Origin: Chamaecrista fasciculata
Lineage: Eukaryota; Streptophyta; Magnoliopsida; Fabales; Fabaceae
Direction: 5' to 3'
Length of the DNA stretch: 64,000 bases
Assembly: GCA_003254925.1 (NCBI GenBank)
Contig: QANZ01050523.1
Span: forward strand, 1 to 64,000
A model generated the notes under the pieces. That model was not told the origin of the DNA. It did not search any database and saw only the letters and a program-made list of their open reading frames with translations. Both the position numbers and the translations under genes were made by a program. Shown one piece after another: positions 24,131 through 36,800 of this stretch. How positions within the stretch are numbered: the stretch's first letter is position 1; each line of letters begins with the position of its first letter.

Positions 24131-26582
24131 CCGCGAGCGTGGTTTATCAGATAAGTTTAACTTTTAAATGTCTCTCTTTAAAATGGGACTCGGTATGCTA
24201 GCACTTGCTTTAAAATTGCTGTCATAGCCTGAACAAAATTTGAGATTCTGGTTTGAACTAGAAGGCACATGAGGTATTTGACATAATGACTACGAGAACT
24301 TTGAAAAAGTTAAAAACATAATTACATTTTTGCTTGTTTTACTTTGATATAGTAATCACAATTGTACATGGATAAACTTTGAATATGCCCATAACGGGTT
24401 GATTTCGAGGCTAGGAGATTGGAAAGTTTCAATGTCATATGCTTTGACTGATTTGGATGCTTACGTTGTATTTGCGCACTTTGCATGCTTATTAGGTGAT
24501 AACTTTTCTGTGGACGAAACTAATTTTTAATTTACTAGGCACAACTTTTACAATGTTGTTGCTAACGCCTTACCCATGCCTTAAGAGCATTTGAATTACA
24601 TTTCTTAAAGACAGGGGTAGCCTTGATAAGGACTACACTAAGAGCAAGGATTTTGCTCCAACTTCATTATACCACTGTTACTATCAGGTATCATGATACT
24701 TTCATTTTCGAATTTTTTCACGGATATATAAAATCCTTTGCGGCCCTTGGCTCAATTTCATGTGGATTGGACTTGTTTGAATAATAATGCGCATCGAATG
24801 CTCGGTTTCACTACTATTTTTCAAAAGGCAAGGCATAATTAAACAATATTGTTTTAGTCTTTCTCATATATGCCAACAAGCACTGTCTTGGTATTAATAT
24901 CATGTGTTGACTCATTAGCTTCCTTGTTTAAGAACTCAGGCACTTCTCAGCACTTGAAAATCCTTACACCGGCTTCACTGTAAGTGTGGGCGTTGTTGTA
25001 AGCGTAAGCGCCGCAGTACGCGAGGCGCCGCTATGGATATAGGCGCCACCATAAAAATGACTGAGCAATTAAATTCATTGGATGATTTTTGCATTTTGAA
25101 CTTTGCAGAAATTCAATAGGGTGAGGCAAAAAAGCCTCCTAACTTGGAGCATTTCATGGAAAGGAGAAGAGTGGTATACTCTAAATAAACAATAATGTAA
25201 AAAGTTTTGCTGCAAGCATTAATTATTATTCTCAATTCTTTTGCTGGATTCATTTATCATTAAACTAACAGTTTATACTGAGATTATATTAGACAGATGT
25301 CTAGCCAAAATCGGCGACAAAGCCTCAGACAAATTCGATCCAAACAACATTCGCATCCGCCTTAAGGAAAACAAAAGTCACGCCTCATCAGGCGCCTGAC
25401 ACACACCAGTCCACAATCGGAGCCTAATTAGGCGCAACTCTACAATTACAAGGCAAAACAAGGCCTTGGCGCCAATTGTACTAAGATTTTATATCAATGA
25501 AATCTACTTTCTTTCCTTCAACCGTTAATGAAGTCAGCGCCGCTCGAGGGGACGCCCTCGGCACAGCAGCGAAAAGGCCCTCGAAGGAGCCTTGTGAGTA
25601 TGGCACTCACTACCATGCGGACCGTCCCTCCCTTGGTTGACTAGTCAAAACTTAGCGTATGATACGCAAAACGCTCGAAGCGTGCCCATCGCGAGGCAGC
25701 ACCTTAGTGTGCAAATAAACATAGCGATCGAATCGCGAAAATGCAAGTTAAAAACGCGTTGCAACGTAGGGAAAATCAAAGTAAACCAAGCATAAGTTAA
25801 TAACAAACATGTTAGGGGCACCAGCGCCCAAATATCTTAAAAAATGGCACCCACACCCCATGCGGACATCATCCCTTGGGAGGCTAGCCACAAAAACATG
25901 CGCATGTATCAGACATCAACTTTGGGTACCCTCGTGGAAGGCATGGCGTCCTTACCCACGACTACGGGTCGTCGCCCTCACAATTAAGTCCCAGCGACTT
26001 CATGGAAAGCATGGCAACCTAACACAAAGACCGCCAAGGTCTTCAGGAGAATCAAATGGAAACTAAGTCTCAAACCTCCCCAGCGAGCGCGCCAAAATCA
26101 TGGACGCCGTAAGCCATGGGGCTATGAACATGAAAATACTCAAAACAGAACGAGGACGCCAATGGCGCCATCAGGAAATTATGAGCGAACGACCACGTCG
26201 TTAAGCGGGACTCCCCTCGTGGGGACACAATCTCACTTCTTTCGAATGGGCCAGTGGTAATAGCCCAAATATTTGACTGTGTCCAAATGACAAAGTTCAT
26301 GGCAAATGCATAATCGGGCCAAGGAAGCCTTTTAGCAGGCAAGAACGCCCAAATAGCACGACGCCGCTAAGGAGATCAAAGCGCGTGAGCACCCAAGCAA
26401 CAAAGATGCACAGGCAGTGCAAAGCACATCCTGAATCAATCCTGATCAGGATAAACGCCCAAGCACCAGAAATGGAAGGACAAAGCGCCTCAAAATAAAC
26501 CAACAAAAAACGTTGTATCTGTCATCCACTCGTGGGGACACATCTCATGGGGACAGAGCTTCACTTCTTTTGTTGGGACTAG

Positions 26583-27016
26583 TGATAATAGGCCCAATAA
26601 TTAGGAGGCCCAATTGGCAGAAGATGCCCTTGGCCCAGCGCGCCATAAGCCCACAAGCCATCAAGGAGCCCTACACAAATAATAGTGACTCACTTATCCT
26701 TAATTAACAAAACAATATCTTCCTACATGAAATAGGAAAGATTACGATTCACCTCCCATATCACTCAAAGATATCTCTTCTACAATCAAGGAAGTTGGTT
26801 GGGTTGAGACTCTCCTTAATAAGCCTATAAATACAAGATGGTAACCCTATGAAAGGTACGTAACTCATTACTCACACGCTACTCATGCTAGCTTATACTC
26901 TTACTAACTTAAGCTTCGGAGGTGAATCACAGGGGAGCCCTCCTGTGGTTCATTGTCTTGCAGGAAAATCTTGCAGCGAACTGGGAAACGACCCCCGGCC
27001 AAATCCTGGTTCATCA
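26583..27016 (+). repeat. Right LTR of the LARD-like retrotransposon
   Basis: TGATAATAGGC...TTCATCA, same length as the left LTR. It is followed by ATTTC (27017-27021), the target duplication. Confidence 0.95.
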
Positions 27017-27021
27017 ATTTC

Positions 27022-29035
27022 TTAGGACAAATATATGGAAAATCAATTTTCATAGGGAAGTTCTCAATTTTATTTTTAAAATAATGAAATTATGAATTTA
27101 TAAGTGTATATTTTTTTACTATATAAATTTTATAATTTTATTTTATTAATTATAAATTATTTATATTCAAAATACTTATATATTTTTTATTTATATATTT
27201 ATAATGACATTCCATCCAACCAATTAATTTAATAAAACTATGATCCAAATTTCCTTTAAATTATACTTTTCCAGTAAGAATAGTTCAATTGCTTCTAGAC
27301 TATTCTTTTCTGTTCTATAAAATTTGTCAAAAATCACATCTCTGACTTACTTTTAAGTCTATCAATGTCGTTGGCCAAAAACAGAAAAAGTCTATCAACG
27401 TCACTGGATAATGTGATAGAAAGTTTAATTTTAAATGTATAAAATTATGTCTCTCACAAAAAAAAAAAAAAAANTACACAAGATATCAATTAACGAAGAT
27501 CGAGGTTCGCAACCCATCCGAGAGGACAACAGGCAACTAAAGTTACAATCATCTAAAGAACTGGAAACATAAAAAAATGTCATCTAAAATAGACAAACAC
27601 TTCTAATCTAGAACGTCGCTGCCACGTAACCCTAGAAATAAAATAACATTCTTATAAAGAAAGAGAAGACCCTTACGATTGAGAAATTTTCAACATTATC
27701 TGAACGGAAGGGCTACCACCTGCAAACCAAGGAAAAAGAGAAGCTAGGATTATGTAATCAATTACTTTTACAAATTACGTATATTTAGATTTTAATTATA
27801 TATATATATATATATTTATATATGATATTTTACAATCTCTCATACGGTCTATTCTAAAATATTGCAATTTTGTTAGGAAAATTGATTTTCTTACAAAAAT
27901 AAATTCTATATCACTCTAAGTCTCTAACAGATTAAATATTTTATGAAAAATATTTTAACGTGATTTTTTAATGATTTATGAGATATCTTTTATAAATATG
28001 ATAAATCTTGACTAATTTTATATTTAATTTTTTAGGGTTGTCTGGTTTGTTATGAATGTTGAATATAATTTTTTATTTTTCTTTTCAGTTTTATTTAAGT
28101 GAGTATTTGGATTTAAGATAATTTTTTAATTTAATGTATTTAAATTAATTAAATGGAAGATAAATATTTAAATAAACTTTTATGAGTTTTCTATTCGAGT
28201 TCACTTCTCTTTCTAAATTTACTTAAATTTTCAATTTTTTTTATAAACTAAGGTATTCATCGTCGAAAATAATAATTAATCTCTTTTTTTGTAGATTTTT
28301 TATTTAAAGGTAAACTGCTAGCCACAAAATACTTTTCATATTTGAAGGTGAAATTTGAACTTCCATCACTTAAATCACACTCATACGGTTACTTAAATTC
28401 TCAATTTTGATAATATTAGAACTGAATGTATCTTAATTTTTTTTGTCAGATGAATTTATCTTAATTTAATATCCATTAATTAGATGTTTTCAGTCAACTT
28501 CATTTGTTACCAAATTATTACATAACGATCATACATTATTAAAAAATTAAATAATTAAAATAGATATTATATGAATTTATGAATAGTTAATTGAGAAGAG
28601 ACATTTGATAATAATCAAATTCTTTGCAAACAAATATCAATTGTGAAAAAATATTTTAGAATTCTCATCAATTTTTTTTGTTGTCAATTTCGCTATCAAT
28701 ATTTTACATTTTGGTCAATTTTATCATTTAATTTGCTCATACTTTAGCCCAAATATTAGCAATAGATTCTACTGGGATAATGACATATAATGATAAATTG
28801 ATAGAAAAAGAAACTCAAATCTTGACTCATATTTGAAAACAAGATGAAATTTATCCTTCATTTTTTCAAAGAAGTTAATCAAATGATAAAATTGATGAAA
28901 AATGTGAAATATTGAGGGATGAAGTTGAAAGCAAGAATATATTGAGGACGAAATTGAAAGGTGATATAAAATTTGGGGATAAAAATGATTCTTTTTCCTT
29001 TTTGAAAAAAAAAAACTGGTATACTATAATCTAAT
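27022..29035. other. AT-rich spacer, no gene recognised
   Basis: Low-complexity DNA with a poly(A) run ending in an N (about 27459-27474) and a TA repeat near 27799-27815. No coding region supported. Confidence 0.5.
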
Positions 29036-29044
29036 GATTTTTAA

Positions 29045-29513
29045 GAGAAAACCTACTATTTGATCCTTGAGTTTACACCAAGTCAACTAATCAATATCAA
29101 AATAATCAAAATATATCACCCAGTCCTTGAATTATAGTAATTGTCAATGATTTGATCCCTAAGTCAAATTCAGGGACTAAAAAGTACAAATCGGAAACTA
29201 AATAGTATAAATTTAGTACTAATTCAAGGACAAAAAAGTATGAAATTAGTTCAAATAGTATTAATTTAGTACAAATTTAGGGACCAAAAAGTATAAAATT
29301 CGTTTAGATTCATGGACCAAATAATATTGATTTAGTACAAATTCAATGACCAAAAAGTATAAAATTAATTCAAATTCAAAGACCAGATTGTCACTAAAGA
29401 ACCAACTGGTTGATAATTGAAATAATTCAGGGACCAAATCGAATATTTCGATCATTGAGAGACAAATGAGTTGATTTAAGTATAAATTTAAGGACCAAAT
29501 AATAATTTTTCTC
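29045..29513. mobile_element. MULE-like MITE with internal ggaccaaaaagtataaaatt repeats
   Basis: Left end GAGAAAACCTACTATTTGAT and right end complement GAGAAAAATTATTATTTGGT are flanked by 9-bp near-repeats GATTTTTAA (29036-29044) and AATTTTTAA (29514-29522), matching at 8 of 9. The interior holds four or so diverged units of about 60 bp. No coding. Confidence 0.75.
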
Positions 29514-29591
29514 AATTTTTAACCAGGGCACCCTAATATATAAGGACATTATTGACAATAAATTACAAATATCAACTTTTAAAAAAAATAA

Positions 29592-30643
29592 GGCCAAAGT
29601 GTGAATTTGGTCCTATAACTTTGCTTCAGTTCCTAAATCAGTCCTATAACTTTTTTTGTCTCAGATTTGGTCCCATAAGTTTTGAAAAGTTCCCACCGTT
29701 AGTCCTATGAATAATTCCGTCTATTTATTCTGTTAAATATGACGAGGCACCATGACTAGGATGCTGACTTGGATAAGTGGACTGAAAAAGGACCATTCTG
29801 CAACAAATAACAACATTTTAAATGAAAATGAGATTTTTACCAAGGACCATTTTTAAAACCCTTGTAAGTTGTATCATTAGCATCTTCCTCACCTCGCTGC
29901 GCCGCCAACGTTCATCTCCTCAGATTCCTCCAAACTGATTATACTTGCCGGAAGCTCTTGTTGAACGCCGCCCACGCCTCCTCCACAACGTTGACAAACT
30001 CGCCGGGGTAGGGGAGGGACGGTGGCGGCGGGTCTTCTCCTGTTGGCTCTGACGGTGGTCGAAAGCATCTTCCATGGTGGAGTCGACGGCGGCGAAGAAA
30101 TAATCAAATGGTGAGCTCGATGACGGCAGAAGTACACATCTTGCCGTTATAGAAAATGGTGAGCTTCTGCAGATTCTGATTTGGGGTTTCACTGATTGCT
30201 TGATCTTCTTCTTCTCCTTGTTTTTCCATTTTGGTCATGCAATGAATTGTGAAGATGAATTAATGAATGAATTGACCCAACAAGAGCTTCCGGCAAGTTC
30301 AGTCGGTTTGGAGGAATCTGAGGAGATGAACGTTGGCGGCGCGGGGAGGCGAGGAAGAGATCAGTGATACAAGGGTTTTAAAAATGGTCCTTGCTAAAAA
30401 TCTCATTTTCATTCAAAATGTTGTTAGTTGTTGCAGAATGGTCCTTTTTCAATCTACTTATCCAAGTCAGCATCCTAGTCATGGTGCCACGTCATATTTA
30501 ACGGAATAAATGGACGGAATTACTCATAGGACTAACGGTGGAAACTTTTCAAAATTTATGGGACTAAATCTGAGACAAAAAAAGTTATAGGACTGATTTG
30601 GGAACTGAAGCAAAGTTATGAGACCAAATTCGCACTTTTGGCC
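29592..30643. mobile_element. Mutator-like element with about 350-bp inverted repeats and 9-bp target duplication
   Basis: Ends GGCCAAAGTG and CACTTTTGGCC, flanked by AAAAAATAA on both sides (29583-29591, 30644-30652), a perfect 9-bp duplication. The arms extend inward past 29960 on the left and 30270 on the right and include GC-rich sequence (cgccaacgttcatctcctcag and its complement). The unpaired centre, about 29980-30270, is GC-rich and differs in composition from the region, as if derived from host gene sequence. No transposase. Confidence 0.9.
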
Positions 30644-30652
30644 AAAAAATAA

Positions 30653-32690
30653 ATAAAACTAATTAAAATTTAAATTAGTTTTATTTTCTAGTTTCTAATT
30701 AAGACATGATTTAATTAATGCCCCGTGGACAGTACTAACTAGAAAGGTCATAAAATCCACAAATACCCACCACACATTACATTCACTAGTCAAAATACCA
30801 CCACTGAATTAATGTGTCTGTATGAATTTCATTTAAGTCCACACACTTAAAAATTAAATTCTATTGGCATTTAATTTAGCAGTTTCAGTACTTTGATTAA
30901 TTTATATTCCAATGGACTTGTGACTTGAGACTTGAGACTTGAGACCTGACTTGTGACTTGTAACTAATAACCTCCTTATATTAATTTTAGTAAGGTTGAC
31001 TTAGTTGACATGCATTATACTCTCTATATAATAATAATTAATATTTAATTCTAATATATAAATTTAGATATACTAAATAATATAAAAACACGTTAATTGA
31101 AAAATTAATTATTTTTAATTATTTTTTGAGAAATAATTTTTTTTAGAAAAGTCATTTATTCATTTTCTTTATCTATGATATTTCTACTCTTATATGTATA
31201 ATTATATTTTAAAATATTAATAACTAAACTAGTACAAAAATAAATAAATGTAAAGCTACCAGCTCCATTCAAAGTAAACGAAGCCGTAATAAGGTGGAAA
31301 TAATGTATTGGCCATAGAAACATTTTGGTACTGAAAATTCAAAAGTAATGTTTAATTTCCAAGTCAAACTTTTTTCTTCGGTTATTTTATATGTATATAT
31401 ATATATATATATGAAAATTTTAATTTTCTCAATATCTTAATTATTATAGGTTTTTTATATCGTTATTAATGGTATTCTACGTACATTAATATTACATTAA
31501 TTGATATATATCAACTATGTAGTGTCACCATTTGTAATAGTTCAATCATGATATTATAATATTATATGCTTGACAAACAAATTTTTAATTATATTTTAGA
31601 TGACGTTAGCAGTTAATTAAACACACTAATGAAAGTAAAGTTTTCGTACGAATTTGAAATATGACTGCCAGAAAAGTACGTTAACTATAAAATTAAATAT
31701 ATTATTTTAACAAGTATTAAAATTTTACTTTTTTCTTGTGAGAGTAGATAAATAGACAAAATAATAAAATATCTAATATCGTGTAAGTTAATTTTTGAAA
31801 TGCCAAACGTGTACATGATTTATTTATATATGAATGTGAAAAATTAGAGAATAGATTATCTGTATTAAATTAGAAAAAGAGATGAAATAATTGATAAGTG
31901 TACATTATTTGAAATCCTGCCTGTGTACACGTCAAGGTTGTGAAAATGAAGCTCATTTTGTCCTATACTTAAATCTTTAAAACGTTGACTGCTTTTAAAG
32001 CTTCATGTGATATATTAGATGTTTCTAAAACATTAGTTATACACATAAGTCAAGAAAATCATCGGATTATTTGAAAGTTAATTTTTATTTTCTTAAATTT
32101 TATTGTAAAAATATTCTCATTAAATTTTTTTTACCATTGTTATGAAATTTATCCGCTGGAGAAAGATTAATTTTTACCTAACTTAAACAGAAAGATAAAT
32201 AGATGAAACTGATAAAAAAAAATATTTGCATTAAAAAATAGCTGTCAACCTGTCAATTAATTTACTTATATATGTCTCCAATAATTTAATACATAGTAAA
32301 TTTGGCTCATTCAGTAATTCAGTTCACTAATTCAATTAAAATCAAAGGTAATTATTGAATAATGATCAAACAGTCTTGAAATTTTCAAATAATAACAATT
32401 TTTAAATTACATGTACCATTAAACAAAACCATCAAGTAATAGTCACAAACAATCTAAGCAAACGAAAATATAATCAATCCATGGATTCTAAACTACTGTA
32501 ATGTTTTATTACAAGAATACCAAGTTATCAAATAATCTTTGTCTACTTTTTTAATTTTAAAATTGAAAAAAAAAAAAAAGGAGACCCAATGGGTCATCGG
32601 AGTCAATTGATTTAATAATAAACTAGCTAACAGTTTCCACCTAGAACAACACTAAATTAAATGACTTGAATTTTTTTTTTTTAATTTTGT
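30653..32690. other. AT-rich spacer, no gene recognised
   Basis: Includes a short tandem run of gacttgaga/gacttgtga units at about 30915-30962 and TA repeats near 31395. No open frame of note. Confidence 0.5.
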
Positions 32691-32691
32691 T

Positions 32692-32893
32692 AAAAGTACT
32701 CTTAATACCCTAAACTATAGGGGTAAGTTTCATTTTACTCTTTAAATTTATTTTTTTTTAAGTTAATTGTTCTTCTGAATTAGAAGTACAATTGACACAA
32801 AAGAAATTAAGAGTACATTTGACCCAAAAAACCTTTAAGAGATACAACTGAAACTAACCATATAATTTGAGGATACCAATAATATTTTTTATA
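32692..32893. mobile_element. Decayed MITE related to 19327-19690
   Basis: Arms aaaagtactcttaataccct and its loose complement ggataccaataatattttt, with internal acaattgac and caactgaaactaacca words shared with the 19327 copy. Confidence 0.5.
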
Positions 32894-33149
32894 CATTTTT
32901 ATTTTGAAGTTTTGTTCTGATTAATTAAGATTCAACTCAGTTGTACACATAGTTATATAGTAACCTTATTTAAGAAATAGCAAGTGACTTATTGGTGACA
33001 TGAATAGATTGGGTAAAGTTCACTAAAAGAATATTTTTTAAAAAAAACAAAGAGAGAGAAACACATCAATTCCAAAATATTTTAATGGTTGAAAATTTGA
33101 GCTCCCACATACAGAAGAATTATATTTGCTTGATTATATTTTAATGATA

Positions 33150-33345
33150 GAAGAAACTTTTTGCAAAGATACAAGACCTATTCTAAACCTAGTCCAAAAG
33201 ATATGGTACCAAAAGTGATAGGGACAAAATCTAAAACTTTTTGCAAAGATAGGAGACTAAAAGTACAACAAAAAAAATTTATGAAATCAAATTGATACCT
33301 GAGCAAAAATAATGGGATCAAAAGTGCAATTTGATCATATGAATT
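33150..33345. mobile_element. Half copy of a MULE-like MITE related to 12211-12585
   Basis: Repeated 'caaagataggagactaaaagtacaac' type words (agacc, agggac) ending with a gcaatttgatca border. Only one arm is evident. Confidence 0.4.
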
Positions 33346-33699
33346 TCATTGTCTTTCCATAATTATTATTAATCAAGATGCAAATGTATATATACACACA
33401 TAAGAAGTTTCGTCGTAAATATTTGGCCCATAGAGATAATTTTCGGCACACTCATGTTATTGTATTTTGAATACAGTGACACACTCACACACACATGTTG
33501 AATTCATGACCAAATATATATATAATAATGTATGAATCAATTGCTTTCTGTGGATGCATTACTATGACTGCATGCCATGCTATTACGTACTATTCACTCT
33601 AATGACTTTCTCTCTTAATTAATTTGTCTTAACTCCCAAAACATACTTTTCTTTCTTTCTTTTCATGAAGTCCCAATAACAAACATTTGAATTTGACTA

Positions 33700-33861
33700 C
33701 ACTTTCATGTATATATATAGCATGCACTTCATACCCAGAGAGCAGTATCACAAGTACTCTATACCATATATTATAGAGAGATCTAGGGAGAGAGAGAGAG
33801 AAATAGAGACAGATATATATATATATATATATAGGATCAATTGAAGAAGTATATATATATA
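33700..33861 (+). promoter_or_regulatory. Probable core promoter and 5' UTR of the double MYB gene
   Basis: A TATA-like tract catgtatatatatag ends near 33720, about 140 bases before the ATG. A GA-rich leader (33776-33812) and TA repeats follow. The placement fits a plant core promoter; the transcription start is inferred only. Confidence 0.5.
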
Positions 33862-36800
33862 ATGGGAAGACGAAGATTCTTCAAGAACGAGATCAACAAA
33901 GGAACTTGGTCTAAAGAAGAAGATGAAGTTCTCTTTAACTTTGTCACTCTTCATGGAGAAGGCAATTGGCCAGAGGTCGCCAAATGTTCAGGTTTAATTT
34001 GTTTATATATAATATTTATCTTTTATTATTTATTGAAGGTCTAAGTCATAGTACAAAAAATCGGACCGGACCGGGCGGTTCAACCGGTGAACCGGACACC
34101 CGACTAATCTGGAATAAGCAAAATACCGTTCTGCATTTGACCCGGGCAGTCACCGGTTCAACCGGCGGTTGAACCGCCGGACCGGTGAACTGTGAACCGG
34201 TTTGACTCGACAAATTTTACAAAAATTATATATTGACCTTAAAAAAATTTCAAAATATTACAAATTGGTTGGTCCCTTGATACATATTATCTAGGGACTA
34301 AAATGAAAACTTTAAAAAAATCTTGGGCTCAATATGTAATTTTTACAAAATTTGATATGGTTAAAATCGCAAAATGGCTCCAAATGATACCAAAGTGTTT
34401 AATTTTTACTTTATATTTAAATTATTGTAAGATATTAATGTGTATTTGATGAATATGTATATTTGAAAATGTATTTTTTACGTAAACCGGCTCAACTGGT
34501 TGAACCAGTGACCCGAGCCTTCCACCGGGTCAATGGCCGGTGCAATTTTTTGCACTATGGTTTAAATTCTAATAAGATATAGCTTAGAGTAACATTCATG
34601 AATGCTATTTATTGTTTATATTAAACTAACAATTTGTTCCTGGAGAGATTACTAATATAAGCTGACAACTCAGTCATTGAAATATCAAAATACATATTTA
34701 GTTCTTGAAAGATTAAAACGGTATGCTCTTAAAAGATTAAAATAGAATAATATTTAGTTCATAAAGGACTCACTAGTTTACAGTTTTGATTTATTAGGGA
34801 CTAATATAAACAATGCATTTCAATCTTTGAGTGATTGAGTTGTTAATTTAGTAATCTTTCGGATATCAAATGGTTAGTTTACTCATTATTAGTATAGAAT
34901 TTTCAAATATAATGACTAATTCATTGCATGCATCCTCTTCTTGACCCAACTTATATATATAATAAGGTTTGAAGAGGTGTGCAAAAAGTTGTAGGTATCG
35001 GTATTTGAATTATTTGAAACCTGATATAAAGAGGGGTGATATTTCTGAACAAGAACAGATTTTGATCATAAAACTTCATCAGCAATTTGGTAACAGGTAT
35101 TATTTTTGTATATTTATAATTGCTACATATATATTATGCACTATTATAGTATATATATACATCGAAATGCATGTCCTTGTTGTTTTCCCCTTCTTTTTGT
35201 TGTCTTTACTGAAACATATATTAACCTCCATAGAAATTGCATTGAGACTTTAGTATATTGATTAAATTAATGATGTAATCATTGAAAGAATGTCTTTCTT
35301 TTAATTAATTTAATTATAAAATAGTTTAATTTAGTTTGATGACTTTGACTTTTAAATACTAAATTTTTAATTTAATCTCAAATATTTCCTGAGTCAAAGT
35401 AGTCGCTGTTAGCCAAAAAAGAAAAAGAGGACCATATGTGGTCCTTAATTAATAATATAAAATTGTCTAGATGTACTTAATTAATTAACCCAAATATATA
35501 TTGATGTTTAATTCTTTTTTTAATTAAAGCTAGATTTTTGGGTATCAGAGAGCTAGCTAGCTACAACTGCTTCTTGGATGGAAAATGTTGATTGGAAGAA
35601 AAAAATGTTGAGGTACTATAAATTAAAAGACTTTACCATTGGTAGATTCAAGAGTAATGAAAATTGATCTTCTAGAAATTAAATTAAAAATTTTGAAGGA
35701 TAAAATGGAAGATGATTATATTCAAAAGTAGGGATGATCAAAAGATACATATCCGATAGATACATATAAATTTTATCTGTTGGATCTGAGTTTAAGCATG
35801 GGTGAAAATGTAAAGGGTCCAAGTATAGGTATTTAATTTATCCATTCAAAATTGCGGGTTTATATTCTGGGTACCCAGCTCATAATCTATCTATTACAGT
35901 ACTTTTTATTTTTTAACACATATATATATATATATATTATAATATTAAATTATATTATATATAAGAATAAAACTATATTTTTTTACAATAAAATTTAAAA
36001 TTGAAAAAACAACATATATATTATAATATTATATAATATAATTTAGTTCTATTTTATAAAAATAAATTATTTATTTTAAACTTTCTTGGGGACCGAGTTC
36101 AGGTCTGGGTTCAAGAATTCAAATATTTGTTAGATACGAGGATGGTGATTCAAATATTTGTCTAAAGATGGGAATAATATCTTTTTACTGGTCCAGGTCT
36201 AGTGATCATGGTCCACCCATAAGCATCCCAATTATTACCAACTAGAATAATTTTTGGGTGACAAGGAAGTCATTTAGGGTGTGTTTGGGTGAGAAGTATG
36301 TAATGAAATGAGAAAATTATGTAATGAAATGGTAATGAGAAAATTATGTAATGAAATGGTAATGAAAATGGTGTTTGGATAAGTTTGAGATGTAATGAAA
36401 AAAATTAGATGTGAAATTATGAAAATGGGTATGTAATGATTGTGGTTGGTTGAAATAATTGTATGGGTTTTTTAAAATTGTATAGGGGTAGAATTGATAA
36501 TTGATAATGGAAATAGATAGAAAAAAAAAATAATATGTTGACTTTTTGGTTGTGGTGGTTATGAAATGAAATGGTAATGAAATTGTCTCGAAATTTGTGC
36601 TAGATGTGAATTTTTGTAATGAAGGTTGGAGTAGTATTATGTAATGAAATGAAAGGACCAAAATGTAAATAACATGAAAATTATTAAAAACCTACAATTT
36701 GGTCTATGATTTTATATAAATTGAAGGAATCGGTCCTTACGAAAATGAAATATATCTCTTAACCCGTAAAAAATTGCATTTATCAACGATTGGATTTCTA

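Larger units (their letters stand above)
21815..27016 (+). mobile_element. Non-autonomous LTR retrotransposon (LARD-like), about 5.2 kb including a gap
   Basis: Two 434-bp LTRs (21815-22248, 26583-27016) flanked by ATTTC on both sides (21810-21814, 27017-27021). Just inside the left LTR, TGGCGCCGTCTGTGGGGA (from 22250) is a primer-binding site of the type common in plant gypsy-like elements. The sequenced interior has no gag, protease, integrase or RT motif; about 0.8 kb is missing as Ns. An interior with GC-rich GGCGCC words and a 24-bp tandem repeat but no pol fits a large retrotransposon derivative moved by another element's enzymes. Four differences in 434 bp (about 99% identity) mean a recent insertion. 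pol could only hide in the gap if the gap is longer than shown. Confidence 0.92.

Noticed and set aside
29889..30192. Arg/Pro-rich minus-strand frames in the MULE as a gene
   Set aside because: They span the inverted-repeat arm and centre of a transposon and show no known domain; captured sequence is possible but a gene is not supported.
33841..33861. Upstream start extending the MYB N-terminus (KKYIYI)
   Set aside because: It begins at a TTG; the ATG at 33862 gives the normal MGR start of R2R3-MYBs.
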